A stretch of DNA of 64,000 nt from Brucella gallinifaecis. GTDB taxonomy: Bacteria > Pseudomonadota > Alphaproteobacteria > Rhizobiales > Rhizobiaceae. The stretch spans positions 310,001 to 374,000 of the forward strand of contig NZ_ML636800.1 in the NCBI RefSeq assembly GCF_006476605.1, in the 5' to 3' direction. Positions 39,827 through 47,505 of the stretch are shown here, one piece after another. A model generated the notes under the pieces. It was not told the origin of the DNA. It searched no databases and saw only the letters and a list, made by a program, of their open reading frames with translations. The first letter of the stretch is position 1. Every line of letters starts with the position of its first letter. The position numbers were made by a program, and so were the translations under genes.

Positions 39827-40681
39827 TTATTTTATTCCAGTAGCGCGGGCGACAACCACATTGATGTTTTGCGACTGCATGCGTTCAATATGCTCATAGG
39901 GTGTTTTGTCATCGACGATAACCACATCAAAATCTTTCAAGGCACCGAAATTATGCAGTGCTCTGCGCTCAAATTTGGTGTGATCAATCAAGAGGACACG
40001 CTTTGCAGCACTCTCCAGCATGGCACGCTTGGTTTCGACCATTTCCGGTGACTGGTGAAACAGCAGATCATCAGTAATGGCCGCGATTGAAATGAAAGCC
40101 ACATCAGCACGCAGCCGACGAATTTCATGTATAGTCATGCCGCCGACAAAGGCATTGCACCAGTTATAAAGCTGACCGCCAAGACCAAGCAGGGTGATAT
40201 CTTGCATATCACGCACTTCGTTCATCAAAATCAGGGAATTGGTAATGACAGTCAGCGGTCCTTTGCCGGAAAGGAAAGGAGCCATCTGAAGAACTGTTGT
40301 GGAATCATCGAAGAAAATTGCCTGCCCTGGCTCAACAAACTGCATTGCAGCTTCGGCAATCAGTTTTTTCTCTTCAGATTGGCGCGCAACACGATAGAGG
40401 TCACTTGCTTCAATAAGACTTGTGGGCGCTGCGGAAACAATCCCGCGCGTTTTACGAAACAATCCCCGACTGACCAGCTCATCCACATCACGATGCGCAG
40501 TCATCAGGCTGATCGCAAAGCGCTCTGTCAGATCTTCAATGCGTACCGATCCTTCTGACATAATCATTTCAGCAATTTGCTGACGACGAACCAACTGGCG
40601 TGCATGCCTGCTGTCGTTCGGCACCTGCTCCGTCAGAAGACCATCAATGTTTGCTTTATTTCTTGTAACCATGCCTGTCAC
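39827..40681 (-). CDS. DeoR/GlpR-family transcriptional regulator
   Basis: A 284-residue regulator with an N-terminal winged helix (about residues 28-85; RRQQIAEMIMSEGSVRIEDL then DLTERFAISLMTAHRDVDEL) and a C-terminal sugar-phosphate-sensing domain of the DeoRC family. The conserved DDSTTVLQM, VITNSLILMNEV and GGQLYNWCNAFVG blocks are present. About 25 extra residues precede the HTH. It is encoded in the same operon as the transporter upstream and the kinase/dehydrogenase downstream, so it probably responds to a phosphorylated intermediate made by them. Confidence 0.88.
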   Translation of the reverse strand: MTGMVTRNKANIDGLLTEQVPNDSRHARQLVRRQQIAEMIMSEGSVRIEDLTERFAISLMTAHRDVDELVSRGLFRKTRGIVSAAPTSLIEASDLYRVARQSEEKKLIAEAAMQFVEPGQAIFFDDSTTVLQMAPFLSGKGPLTVITNSLILMNEVRDMQDITLLGLGGQLYNWCNAFVGGMTIHEIRRLRADVAFISIAAITDDLLFHQSPEMVETKRAMLESAAKRVLLIDHTKFERRALHNFGALKDFDVVIVDDKTPYEHIERMQSQNINVVVARATGIK

Positions 40682-40786
40682 TCGTCCCCAGCCCGTTCAT
40701 TTTATTGACCGGTCCCGATTCATAGCATCGGTACGAAAAAATTGAACAGGGCACGGAATTTAATCCGCGCCCCGTTCATACAGATC

Positions 40787-41734
40787 TTACTGCTCAAGAA
40801 CGAACGGCGCTGTATATTTGTCAACATTATCCTTGGTGATCAGGAAGCAATCAAAAAGCTGCTTTTCCTGATCAACACCGGTCTTGCCTGTCTTGATGAA
40901 GTTATCGGCCTGCCTGACAGCAGCTTCCGAGAAGATCGCAACCGGCTGCAAAACAGTGTACTGAAGTTCACCGGCCTTGATTGCTTCAACTGCATCAGGC
41001 GAACCGTCGAAACCGCCAACCTTGACCTGATCCAGCTTGCCAGCCTTCTTCAGAGCCGCGATCGCGCCGAGAGCCATTTCGTCGTTACCGGAGATAACGC
41101 CGATAATGTCAGGATTTGCCTGAAGCAGTGCCTGCATCTTGTCGTGGCCCTGTGTACGGTTCCAGTTTGCAACGTCCTGACCAACTTTTACAAGGTCCGG
41201 ATACTGCGAAAGAACAGTTTCATAGCCATTGGAGCGGGTGGCAGCATTGTTGTCCGACGGCGAACCGAACAGCTCAACATATTTGCCTTCTTCGCCAACG
41301 CTCTCAACCCACTGTGTTGCACCCAGTGCTGCACCCTGTGCATTGTTGGAAACGAGCTGTGCTTTCGCAAGGCCTTCCTGGTTGATTTCAGCATTTACGA
41401 GGAACACTGGAATACCGGCTGCAACAGCACGCTTGACCGCACCAACCGAACCATCAGCATTTGCCGGGTCAAGAATAATCGCAACCGACTTGTTGGTGAT
41501 CGCGGTATCGATCAGGTTGCTTTCAGTATTGGTGTCACCCTTGTGGCCGCCAACAACAGCCGAATAGCCGAGGCCTTCAGCGGTCTTCTTGGCAATTTCA
41601 CCTTCGGTGTACCAATATGGGTTTGAAGGATCGTTGACCACGATTGAGATCAAGCCTTCAGCCCATGCTGTGCTTGCGATAAGCGGCAATGCTGCTGCTG
41701 CAGCAAAAAGAACGCGCATACCCTTCTTAAACAT
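40787..41734 (-). CDS. Ribose-type ABC importer periplasmic binding protein (erythritol-importer position)
   Basis: A 315-residue periplasmic binding protein of the RbsB/type 1 family. The signal peptide spans about residues 1-25 (LFAAAAALPLIASTAWA). Mature blocks include ISIVVNDPSNPYWYTEGEIAKKTAEGLGY, ILDPANADGSVGAVKRAVAAGIPV, GNDEMALGAIAAL and VGGFDGSPDAVEAIKAGEL. A strong GGGAG site precedes the ATG. It is separated from the permease gene by a hairpin (41852-41880). By position, adjoining eryA, this is the erythritol importer of Brucella (eryEFG set), but I do not assign letter names. Confidence 0.88.
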   Translation of the reverse strand: MFKKGMRVLFAAAAALPLIASTAWAEGLISIVVNDPSNPYWYTEGEIAKKTAEGLGYSAVVGGHKGDTNTESNLIDTAITNKSVAIILDPANADGSVGAVKRAVAAGIPVFLVNAEINQEGLAKAQLVSNNAQGAALGATQWVESVGEEGKYVELFGSPSDNNAATRSNGYETVLSQYPDLVKVGQDVANWNRTQGHDKMQALLQANPDIIGVISGNDEMALGAIAALKKAGKLDQVKVGGFDGSPDAVEAIKAGELQYTVLQPVAIFSEAAVRQADNFIKTGKTGVDQEKQLFDCFLITKDNVDKYTAPFVLEQ

Positions 41735-41851
41735 ATCTCACTCCCGTAAAATTATCTTTGCGTTTACCGGTTACCCGGCGTTTCCATTCCAGGGGGCGAG
41801 ACTTTTAAAGCTGATCGCCATCTTGGAACGTTTTCTCTATTCCCGAAAATC

Positions 41852-41880
41852 CGGCTCCGCCCGGAACGGGAGCGGAGCCG
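41852..41880 (-). terminator. Hairpin between permease and binding-protein genes
   Basis: CGGCTCCGC and GCGGAGCCG, 9 bp, exactly complementary around an 11-nt loop, with extra GC pairs possible inside. It lies downstream of the permease stop and upstream of the binding-protein gene on the minus strand and probably tunes their relative expression. Confidence 0.7.
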
Positions 41881-41886
41881 TAGAGA

Positions 41887-42924
41887 TTAACGTTTGGAAT
41901 ATTGAATGCTGTTGAGCAGAACGGCGAGCACGATAACAGCACCCGTAAATACAGTCTGCCAATAGGATGATACACCGATGATCACGAGGCCATCGGAAAG
42001 GAAACCGATAACGAAAGCGCCAAGAAGCGTACCCAGAATTGTGCCGCGACCACCCGTCAGCGCCGCACCACCGATAACGACTGCGGCAATTGCTGTCAGT
42101 TCATAGGTTGTGCCTGCGGTTGGACCGGCTGAAGTCAGCTGCGATGCGAGAACCAGGCCAGCAATGGCAGCGCAAATACCTGAAATCACATAGACTGAGA
42201 TCTGTACACGCTTGACCGGAACGCCTGAAAGTTCTGCAGCACGTTCATTACCACCCGAGGCATAGAGCCAGCGGCCAAATGCGGTGCGGTTAAGCACGAC
42301 TGCAACGATAATGGCGAGAACTGCCAGTATAAGAACGCCAATCGGCACCCCAAACAAAGTGTTGAAGCCCAGCCAGTCAAAACCTGTATTGCCCAGTTCA
42401 GGACGACCACCAAGGTTGTTATAGGTCAGGCCGTTGGTCATCAAAAGCGCCACACCACGCGCACAATAAAGAACGCCGAGCGTTGCCACGAAAGCCGGAA
42501 CGCGCAGATAAGCAATCAGAACGCCATTGATAGCACCGACAAATGCGCCAAGCGCACAGGTGATAAGCACGACTGCCCAGACCGGGAAATAAAGAATGAC
42601 ACCGAGTTCTGGAATATTGACGCCTTGCATCAAAAATCCAGCAACAACCCCTGCAAGCCCCAGCGTAGAGCCGACCGAAAGATCGATACCACCATTCAGA
42701 ATAACCAGCAGCATGCCAATTGCCAGCAAGCCGAAAATGGCAACATGCGACGACATGATCAGGAAGTTATTGACGGTAAAATAATAGGGCGAAAGAAATG
42801 AGAAAGCTGCGATAATAGCGATCAGGGCAAAAAATGCGCGACCTTCGAGCAATAAATGCACGATGCTGATTTTCCGCTTTGCTCCGTTCGGAGCCGCTTT
42901 GTCTTTTGTAGTCGTGACTGACAT
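41887..42924 (-). CDS. Ribose-type ABC importer permease (RbsC family)
   Basis: A 345-residue inner membrane permease with about eight to ten spans and the RbsC signatures GGIDLSVGSTLGLAG near residue 80 and ELTAIAAVVIGGAALTGGRGTILGT near 275. It is the partner of the two-domain ATPase upstream (24-bp gap) and the binding protein downstream. In the erythritol-locus context it is most likely the erythritol or related polyol channel. Confidence 0.9.
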   Translation of the reverse strand: MSVTTTKDKAAPNGAKRKISIVHLLLEGRAFFALIAIIAAFSFLSPYYFTVNNFLIMSSHVAIFGLLAIGMLLVILNGGIDLSVGSTLGLAGVVAGFLMQGVNIPELGVILYFPVWAVVLITCALGAFVGAINGVLIAYLRVPAFVATLGVLYCARGVALLMTNGLTYNNLGGRPELGNTGFDWLGFNTLFGVPIGVLILAVLAIIVAVVLNRTAFGRWLYASGGNERAAELSGVPVKRVQISVYVISGICAAIAGLVLASQLTSAGPTAGTTYELTAIAAVVIGGAALTGGRGTILGTLLGAFVIGFLSDGLVIIGVSSYWQTVFTGAVIVLAVLLNSIQYSKR

Positions 42925-42947
42925 TCTATCAGTGCTCCATAACTATA

Positions 42948-44489
42948 TTAATGGCCGACCATGGATTCGCCCGAGGCAGCCATGATCTTTTCCTTGGAGA
43001 CATCAGAGCCGAATTCGGCTGAGATACGTCCACGGTGCATAACAATGATACGATGAGCGATGCTGAGGCACTCGCCTACTTCTGATGTGGTATAAACGAC
43101 AGCCAGACCTTCTTTGGCCTTTTCGGCCAGAAGCTTGAACACTTCAGCTTTCGCGCCAATATCAATACCGCGGCTTGGCTCATCAAGCAGAATAACTTTT
43201 GGCTCTGTCGCCAGCATCTTGCCAATCACGACCTTCTGCTGATTGCCACCGGAAAGCGAGCCGATTGCTGCTTCACCACCATCGGTCTTGATATGAACAT
43301 TCCTGATCGATTGATCGACAATGTTCTTTTCACGTCTGGTCGAAGTAAAAAGACCTCTCGTCATTGCACCAATGCTTGCAAGCGAAAGATTGCGGCCAAC
43401 CGTCATTGTCTGCACAAGACCATCGCGCTGGCGGTCTTCCGGCACCAGAACAAGACCCTGATCAATACGCTGAGCAATTGTGAGATCTTCAACGTCCTTG
43501 CCTTCAAGGAGAATACGACCTGAACTGGCTTTAAGCCGGCCTGCAACTGTTTCCAGAAGCTCAGTCCGTCCTGCGCCCATCAGACCATAGATACAAACGA
43601 TTTCACCGGCACGCACATTAAGCGATAAATTATCAACAAGTGCGAAATCACCAGATTTATCCTGAACCGTCAGTCCTTCAACAGACAGTGCGACATCGCC
43701 CCATTCATAACCGGTTGGAGGAGAACCAAGATCAAAGTTCTCGCCAACCATGTTACGAACGATCCATTCCAGATCAATCTGCGCGCGTGGTGCATAAGCA
43801 GTCATGGTTCCATCGCGCAGCACAACGGCATGATCCGTGATTTGCAGTGCTTCTTCGAGGTGATGGGAAATATAGACGATCGCCACACCACGCGCAGTCA
43901 GATCACGAATAACCTTGAACAACACTTCCACTTCTGACGCGCTTAGCGCGGAAGTCGGCTCATCCATGATCAGAATGCGGGAATTAACTGAAAGCGCACG
44001 CGCGATTTCGACAACCTGCTGCTGGCCGAGACGAAGCTCTTCAACGGGGGTCAGTGGATCAATATCTTCTTCAAGTTCCGCCAGAAGCTCACGGGTCAGA
44101 CGTTCTTCTTCTGCGAAATTCACACCCGATGCACCACGGATTTCGCGACCCATGAAAATGTTGTCACGCACATTCATATTGGGTGCGAGGCTCAGTTCCT
44201 GATGGATAATCGAAATTCCGCGGTCGCGTGCCTCGGTTGAAGAATTAAACACAACCGGTTCGCCATCAAGAACAATCGTGCCGGAAGTTGGCTGAATAAC
44301 ACCCGACAGAACCTTCATCAGTGTCGACTTGCCAGCACCATTTTCGCCAAAAAGCGTTGTGACCTGACCGCGGCGAATTTCAAAATTCACACCCTTGAGC
44401 GCATGAATGCGCCCATAAGCCTTGGCTACATCATGTGCAGAAAGAACGACTTCGCCGTGCTTGCCTTCAACTTTGTTCTGAGCGGTCAT
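42948..44489 (-). CDS. Ribose-type ABC importer ATPase with two nucleotide-binding domains (RbsA family)
   Basis: A 513-residue protein with two ABC domains. The first has Walker A FGENGAGKSTLMK near residue 51 and LRLGQQQVVEIARAL with LIMDEPTSAL; the second has a degenerate Walker A (YGLMGAGRTELLE near 290) and LSGGNQQKVVIGKML with LLDEPSRGIDIG. This asymmetry is normal for RbsA. It overlaps the DUF2291 gene by 4 bp and drives the importer with the permease and binding protein downstream. Confidence 0.92.
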   Translation of the reverse strand: MTAQNKVEGKHGEVVLSAHDVAKAYGRIHALKGVNFEIRRGQVTTLFGENGAGKSTLMKVLSGVIQPTSGTIVLDGEPVVFNSSTEARDRGISIIHQELSLAPNMNVRDNIFMGREIRGASGVNFAEEERLTRELLAELEEDIDPLTPVEELRLGQQQVVEIARALSVNSRILIMDEPTSALSASEVEVLFKVIRDLTARGVAIVYISHHLEEALQITDHAVVLRDGTMTAYAPRAQIDLEWIVRNMVGENFDLGSPPTGYEWGDVALSVEGLTVQDKSGDFALVDNLSLNVRAGEIVCIYGLMGAGRTELLETVAGRLKASSGRILLEGKDVEDLTIAQRIDQGLVLVPEDRQRDGLVQTMTVGRNLSLASIGAMTRGLFTSTRREKNIVDQSIRNVHIKTDGGEAAIGSLSGGNQQKVVIGKMLATEPKVILLDEPSRGIDIGAKAEVFKLLAEKAKEGLAVVYTTSEVGECLSIAHRIIVMHRGRISAEFGSDVSKEKIMAASGESMVGH

Positions 44490-45145
44490 TTTACTTCCAG
44501 CACCACTGGCGTAACCAGCCAGTTTTTCGGGTTGACCAGCTTGAAAACGCCCGTAACTGAAACTGTCTTGCCGATAAGATTATCGACATCAACACCTTCG
44601 AGAACCTGCTTTTTCATTTCATTATTAAGAGCGGATCCGGCATTCTGGAACTCGATCTGGTTCTTGAACTGGCCAAATTCGATAGTGCCGGTTGCATCCC
44701 GCAAATCGGTGCCATTGACAGCAGGCCCCGTCTGGACACGGATTACCATTCCTTCAGGAAAACCATCGACTTTAACGACATTATAATTTGATTTACGCTC
44801 CTCAACGGTTCCGGTAAATTTGATCGGAATGACCGGGTTTACGTTGCCAACGCCATATTTCTTACCGGCTGCATCCTTGTCAGCAACAATAGCAGTTGCA
44901 ACTTCAACTGCGTCAACAGCACGCTCTTCAATACTTGTTTTGACCTTGGGAAATTCAGCGGCGCCATAGGCCTCAGGCGAGAAAACCTGCTGACGCACAT
45001 CGGCATCGGAACCGATTTTCACAACTTTCGTATCAAAACCAATTGCGCCGATCACCACAACCGCAGCAATCACACTCCAGAGGGTAGCGCGGCTTGTTTT
45101 GGCTGGCCTTGTTGCAACCTGATTAGCTTGTGTACTCATTATCAA
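44486..45145 (-). CDS. DUF2291 membrane-anchored protein of the sugar importer operon
   Basis: A 219-residue protein with one N-terminal span (about residues 21-38, TLWSVIAAVVVIGAIGF) and a beta-rich extracytoplasmic domain of the DUF2291 family. The family is known almost only from operons of ribose-type importers, where it precedes the ATPase gene, as here. Blocks such as NVNPVIPIKFTGTVEERKSNYNVVKVDGFP and QTGPAVNGTDLRDATGTIEF are typical. Its function is unknown; a periplasmic accessory of the importer is a reasonable guess. It overlaps the ATPase gene by 4 bp and follows a possible 31-residue leader frame. Confidence 0.85.
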   Translation of the reverse strand: MIMSTQANQVATRPAKTSRATLWSVIAAVVVIGAIGFDTKVVKIGSDADVRQQVFSPEAYGAAEFPKVKTSIEERAVDAVEVATAIVADKDAAGKKYGVGNVNPVIPIKFTGTVEERKSNYNVVKVDGFPEGMVIRVQTGPAVNGTDLRDATGTIEFGQFKNQIEFQNAGSALNNEMKKQVLEGVDVDNLIGKTVSVTGVFKLVNPKNWLVTPVVLEVK

Positions 45146-45202
45146 ACGCCTTCAGCAAATTTTGCCGGATTGTCGTTATAAACACGGGTGATGCAGCAAA
45201 CC

Positions 45203-45298
45203 TTATTCAGCTTCACCACTGCGCCAACGGCCCTCAGGAATTGCACCCACAAACCCGGGCACAGACACAGAGATAACAAGAGCAGAACTCTGAAACAT
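45203..45298 (-). CDS. Putative 31-residue leader peptide/small protein upstream of the importer operon
   Basis: An ATG at 45298 on the minus strand is preceded at the ideal distance by CGGAGG (gcGGAGGattt ATG), a stronger site than that of the next gene. It opens a 31-codon frame (MFQSSALVISVSVPGFVG then a charged C-terminus) ending in TAA 57 bp before the DUF2291 gene, in the same direction. The N-terminal half is hydrophobic, the C-terminal half polar. It is not recognised. It could be a regulatory leader or a small membrane-associated protein of the operon. Confidence 0.45.
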   Translation of the reverse strand: MFQSSALVISVSVPGFVGAIPEGRWRSGEAE

Positions 45299-45830
45299 AA
45301 ATCCTCCGCATGTTACCAGCACCGCTCCTCCGCGTAGCCTTGAAATAAGTATGCCGCCGTCATGCACTATGATGGCAGCATGTTATCATCTCCAATAATC
45401 ATGTTATAAACAGTCATATCTGTCAATCAGCTCTTTTCAGGATGCGGCCTATTTTGCACAAATACGAGACAAAAACTCACAACATCCCAGTCATATAAGC
45501 ATCAGAGCTGGTGGGCGCTTCACGATTTCAAGACCCGTTTCATTGATGCCGATTGTCATATCTATTGAATATTTTATTATTTAAAAACAAATATATAATA
45601 AAATATTCCCTGACTTATGTCACTGCATATTCCCTGTTTTCGACCATCCAGCCTTCTCATAAATTGCGCAAAATTCACAAGCTTCACTCTTTGGTGAAAA
45701 AAAATGCTTATGCACAAAAATTTTACAGACAGGCCGCAATCGTTATGTTATCTCGACAATAGAAAAGGGTCTGTTATCTTCAGAAATTGCAGGAAACGAA
45801 CGACTGAATTTGTCGTGGGAGGAGATCCAG
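45299..45830. promoter_or_regulatory. Divergent ery promoter region with repeated TGTTAT(C) motifs
   Basis: This AT-rich 530-bp region carries the promoters of both the leftward importer operon and rightward eryA. CATGTTAT occurs at 45379-45386 and 45400-45407, spaced 21 bp (two helical turns), near the leftward gene. TGTTATC recurs at 45746-45752 and 45772-45778 near the eryA leader. These are candidates for EryD (SorC-type) or DeoR-type binding. No other gene is convincing here; a reading frame at 45553-45762 lacks a ribosome-binding site. Confidence 0.5.
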
Positions 45831-45896
45831 ATGTTCATCACGGGTTACATGAATTGCCTGAGCTGCATTAAGAAAGCATCATTCTGTCATGCATGA
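45831..45896 (+). CDS. Putative 21-residue leader peptide overlapping the eryA start
   Basis: A strong ribosome-binding site (GGGAGGAG at 45818-45825) precedes ATG at 45831, opening a 21-codon frame beginning MFITGYMNCLSCIKK with three cysteines. Its TGA (45894-45896) lies just inside eryA, whose ATG is at 45889 in another frame, an overlap of 8 nt. eryA itself has only a weak site, so its translation may depend on ribosomes finishing the leader. The arrangement is seen directly; the regulatory role is inference. Possible alternatives are that the strong site serves nothing, or that eryA starts elsewhere. Confidence 0.5.
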   Translation: MFITGYMNCLSCIKKASFCHA

Positions 45897-47442
45897 TAAA
45901 GGTGATATTATCATCGGCATCGACGCGGGAACCTCCGTCGTCAAGGCTGTGGCTTTTGATCTGAGTGGCCGCCAGCTCGACTCGGCCGCCGTCCGCAACA
46001 AATATGAAACCGGCGAGCACGGTGCGGTAACTCAGTCACTTTCCCAGACATGGGATGACTGCGCCAGCGCTTTGCGCAATCTTGCCGAGAAAATTCCAGG
46101 TTTAAGCAAGCGCACTGCCGCAATTTCTGTCACAGGTCAGGGCGACGGCACATGGCTGGTTGGAAAAGACAATAAACCGGTCGGCGATGCCTGGATCTGG
46201 CTTGATGCTCGCGCAGCCAATACAGTTACAAAGCTTGCAGCAGGCCCAATGAACCGTGCACGCTTTGAAGCAACCGGCACCGGCCTTAATACCTGCCAGC
46301 AAGGCACGCAAATGGCGCATATGGACAGTTTCATGCCGGAACTGCTCGATAATGCGGAAGTCGCCCTTCATTGCAAGGACTGGCTTTACCTTAACCTCAC
46401 CGGCGTCCGCGCTACAGACCCATCAGAAGCAAGTTTTACATTCGGTAATTTCCGTAATCGTCAATATGACGATGTCGTTATTGAAGCGCTTGGCCTGCAA
46501 AAGCGCCGCAGCCTGCTGCCCGAAATTGTGGATGGCACTCTGACACAACATCCACTATCCCCCGATGCAGCAGCGCTCACAGGACTTAAGGCCGGAACAC
46601 CGGTGAGTCTTGGTTATGTCGATATGGTGATGACCGCACTTGGTGCAGGTGTTTATTGCGGCACGGCTGATGCAGGCTGCTCAACCATCGGATCGACCGG
46701 TGTGCATATGCGGGCAAAATCTGTTTCCGACATTCATCTGAATGCAGAAGGTACAGGCTATGTTATTGCGTTGCCGGTTCCCGGCATCGTCACGCAGGTT
46801 CAGACCAATATGGGCGCGACAATCAATATTGACTGGATTTTGCAAATTGCTGCCGACCTGATGTCCAGCCCGGATAAACAAGTCTCCCTGAGCGATCTTA
46901 TCCCGCGCCTTGATGAATGGTTTAACATGAGCCGCGCTGGTGCATTGCTTTACCATCCTTATATTTCGGAAGCAGGCGAACGCGGACCTTTTGTCAATGC
47001 CTTTGCCCGTGCCGGATTTATCGGTCTTTCAAGCCGCGACCGCTTTCCTGAACTGGTTCGTTCAGTGGTTGAAGGTCTCGGTATGGCAACGCGCGACTGT
47101 TATGCCGCCATGGGTGGAATGCCAGCTGAACTGCGACTGACAGGCGGTGCGGCACGCTCACGCGCACTACGCAGCACGCTTTCAGCAGCACTCAATGCAC
47201 CCGTGCGCGTTTCATCGCGTGAAGAAGCGGGGGCTGCCGGTGCCGCAATGATGGCAGCGGTTGCCATTGGCGCTTACTCAAACATGGAAGACTGTATCAC
47301 GCAATGGGTTGCACCTTTGCTGGGTGCTGGCGAAGCACCCGATGCGCAACAGGCTCAACGCTATGCTGAACTGTTCGTCGCTTATAAAGAGGCCCGACTG
47401 GCATTAACTCCGGTCTGGGACAAGCTTGCAGCCGGTCAATAA
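45889..47442 (+). CDS. eryA: Erythritol kinase EryA
   Basis: ATP-dependent kinase making L-erythritol 4-phosphate, first step of Brucella erythritol catabolism. The 517-residue FGGY-family sequence has the N-terminal phosphate loop IIIGIDAGTSVVKAVAFDLSG, the region SVTGQGDGTWLV, a CKDWLYLNLTG block and the C-terminal RLTGGAARSRALRSTLSAAL signature. Length and neighbours (eryB, eryC, eryD in order) fit Brucella eryA. The ATG at 45889 lies inside the leader frame described above and has a weak ribosome-binding site. It is the first enzyme gene of the eryABCD operon, which EryD represses. Confidence 0.93.
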   Translation: MHDKGDIIIGIDAGTSVVKAVAFDLSGRQLDSAAVRNKYETGEHGAVTQSLSQTWDDCASALRNLAEKIPGLSKRTAAISVTGQGDGTWLVGKDNKPVGDAWIWLDARAANTVTKLAAGPMNRARFEATGTGLNTCQQGTQMAHMDSFMPELLDNAEVALHCKDWLYLNLTGVRATDPSEASFTFGNFRNRQYDDVVIEALGLQKRRSLLPEIVDGTLTQHPLSPDAAALTGLKAGTPVSLGYVDMVMTALGAGVYCGTADAGCSTIGSTGVHMRAKSVSDIHLNAEGTGYVIALPVPGIVTQVQTNMGATINIDWILQIAADLMSSPDKQVSLSDLIPRLDEWFNMSRAGALLYHPYISEAGERGPFVNAFARAGFIGLSSRDRFPELVRSVVEGLGMATRDCYAAMGGMPAELRLTGGAARSRALRSTLSAALNAPVRVSSREEAGAAGAAMMAAVAIGAYSNMEDCITQWVAPLLGAGEAPDAQQAQRYAELFVAYKEARLALTPVWDKLAAGQ

Positions 47443-47505
47443 TTTAACAACCGACTGAAATGACATATTATTTTGCCGGAATGCCGGCATCCGAAGGAGC
47501 ATGAG

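Noticed and set aside
45553-45762. A 69-codon frame in the ery promoter region
   Set aside because: Lysine- and tyrosine-rich translation of AT-rich DNA, with no ribosome-binding site; it runs through the promoter region of eryA.
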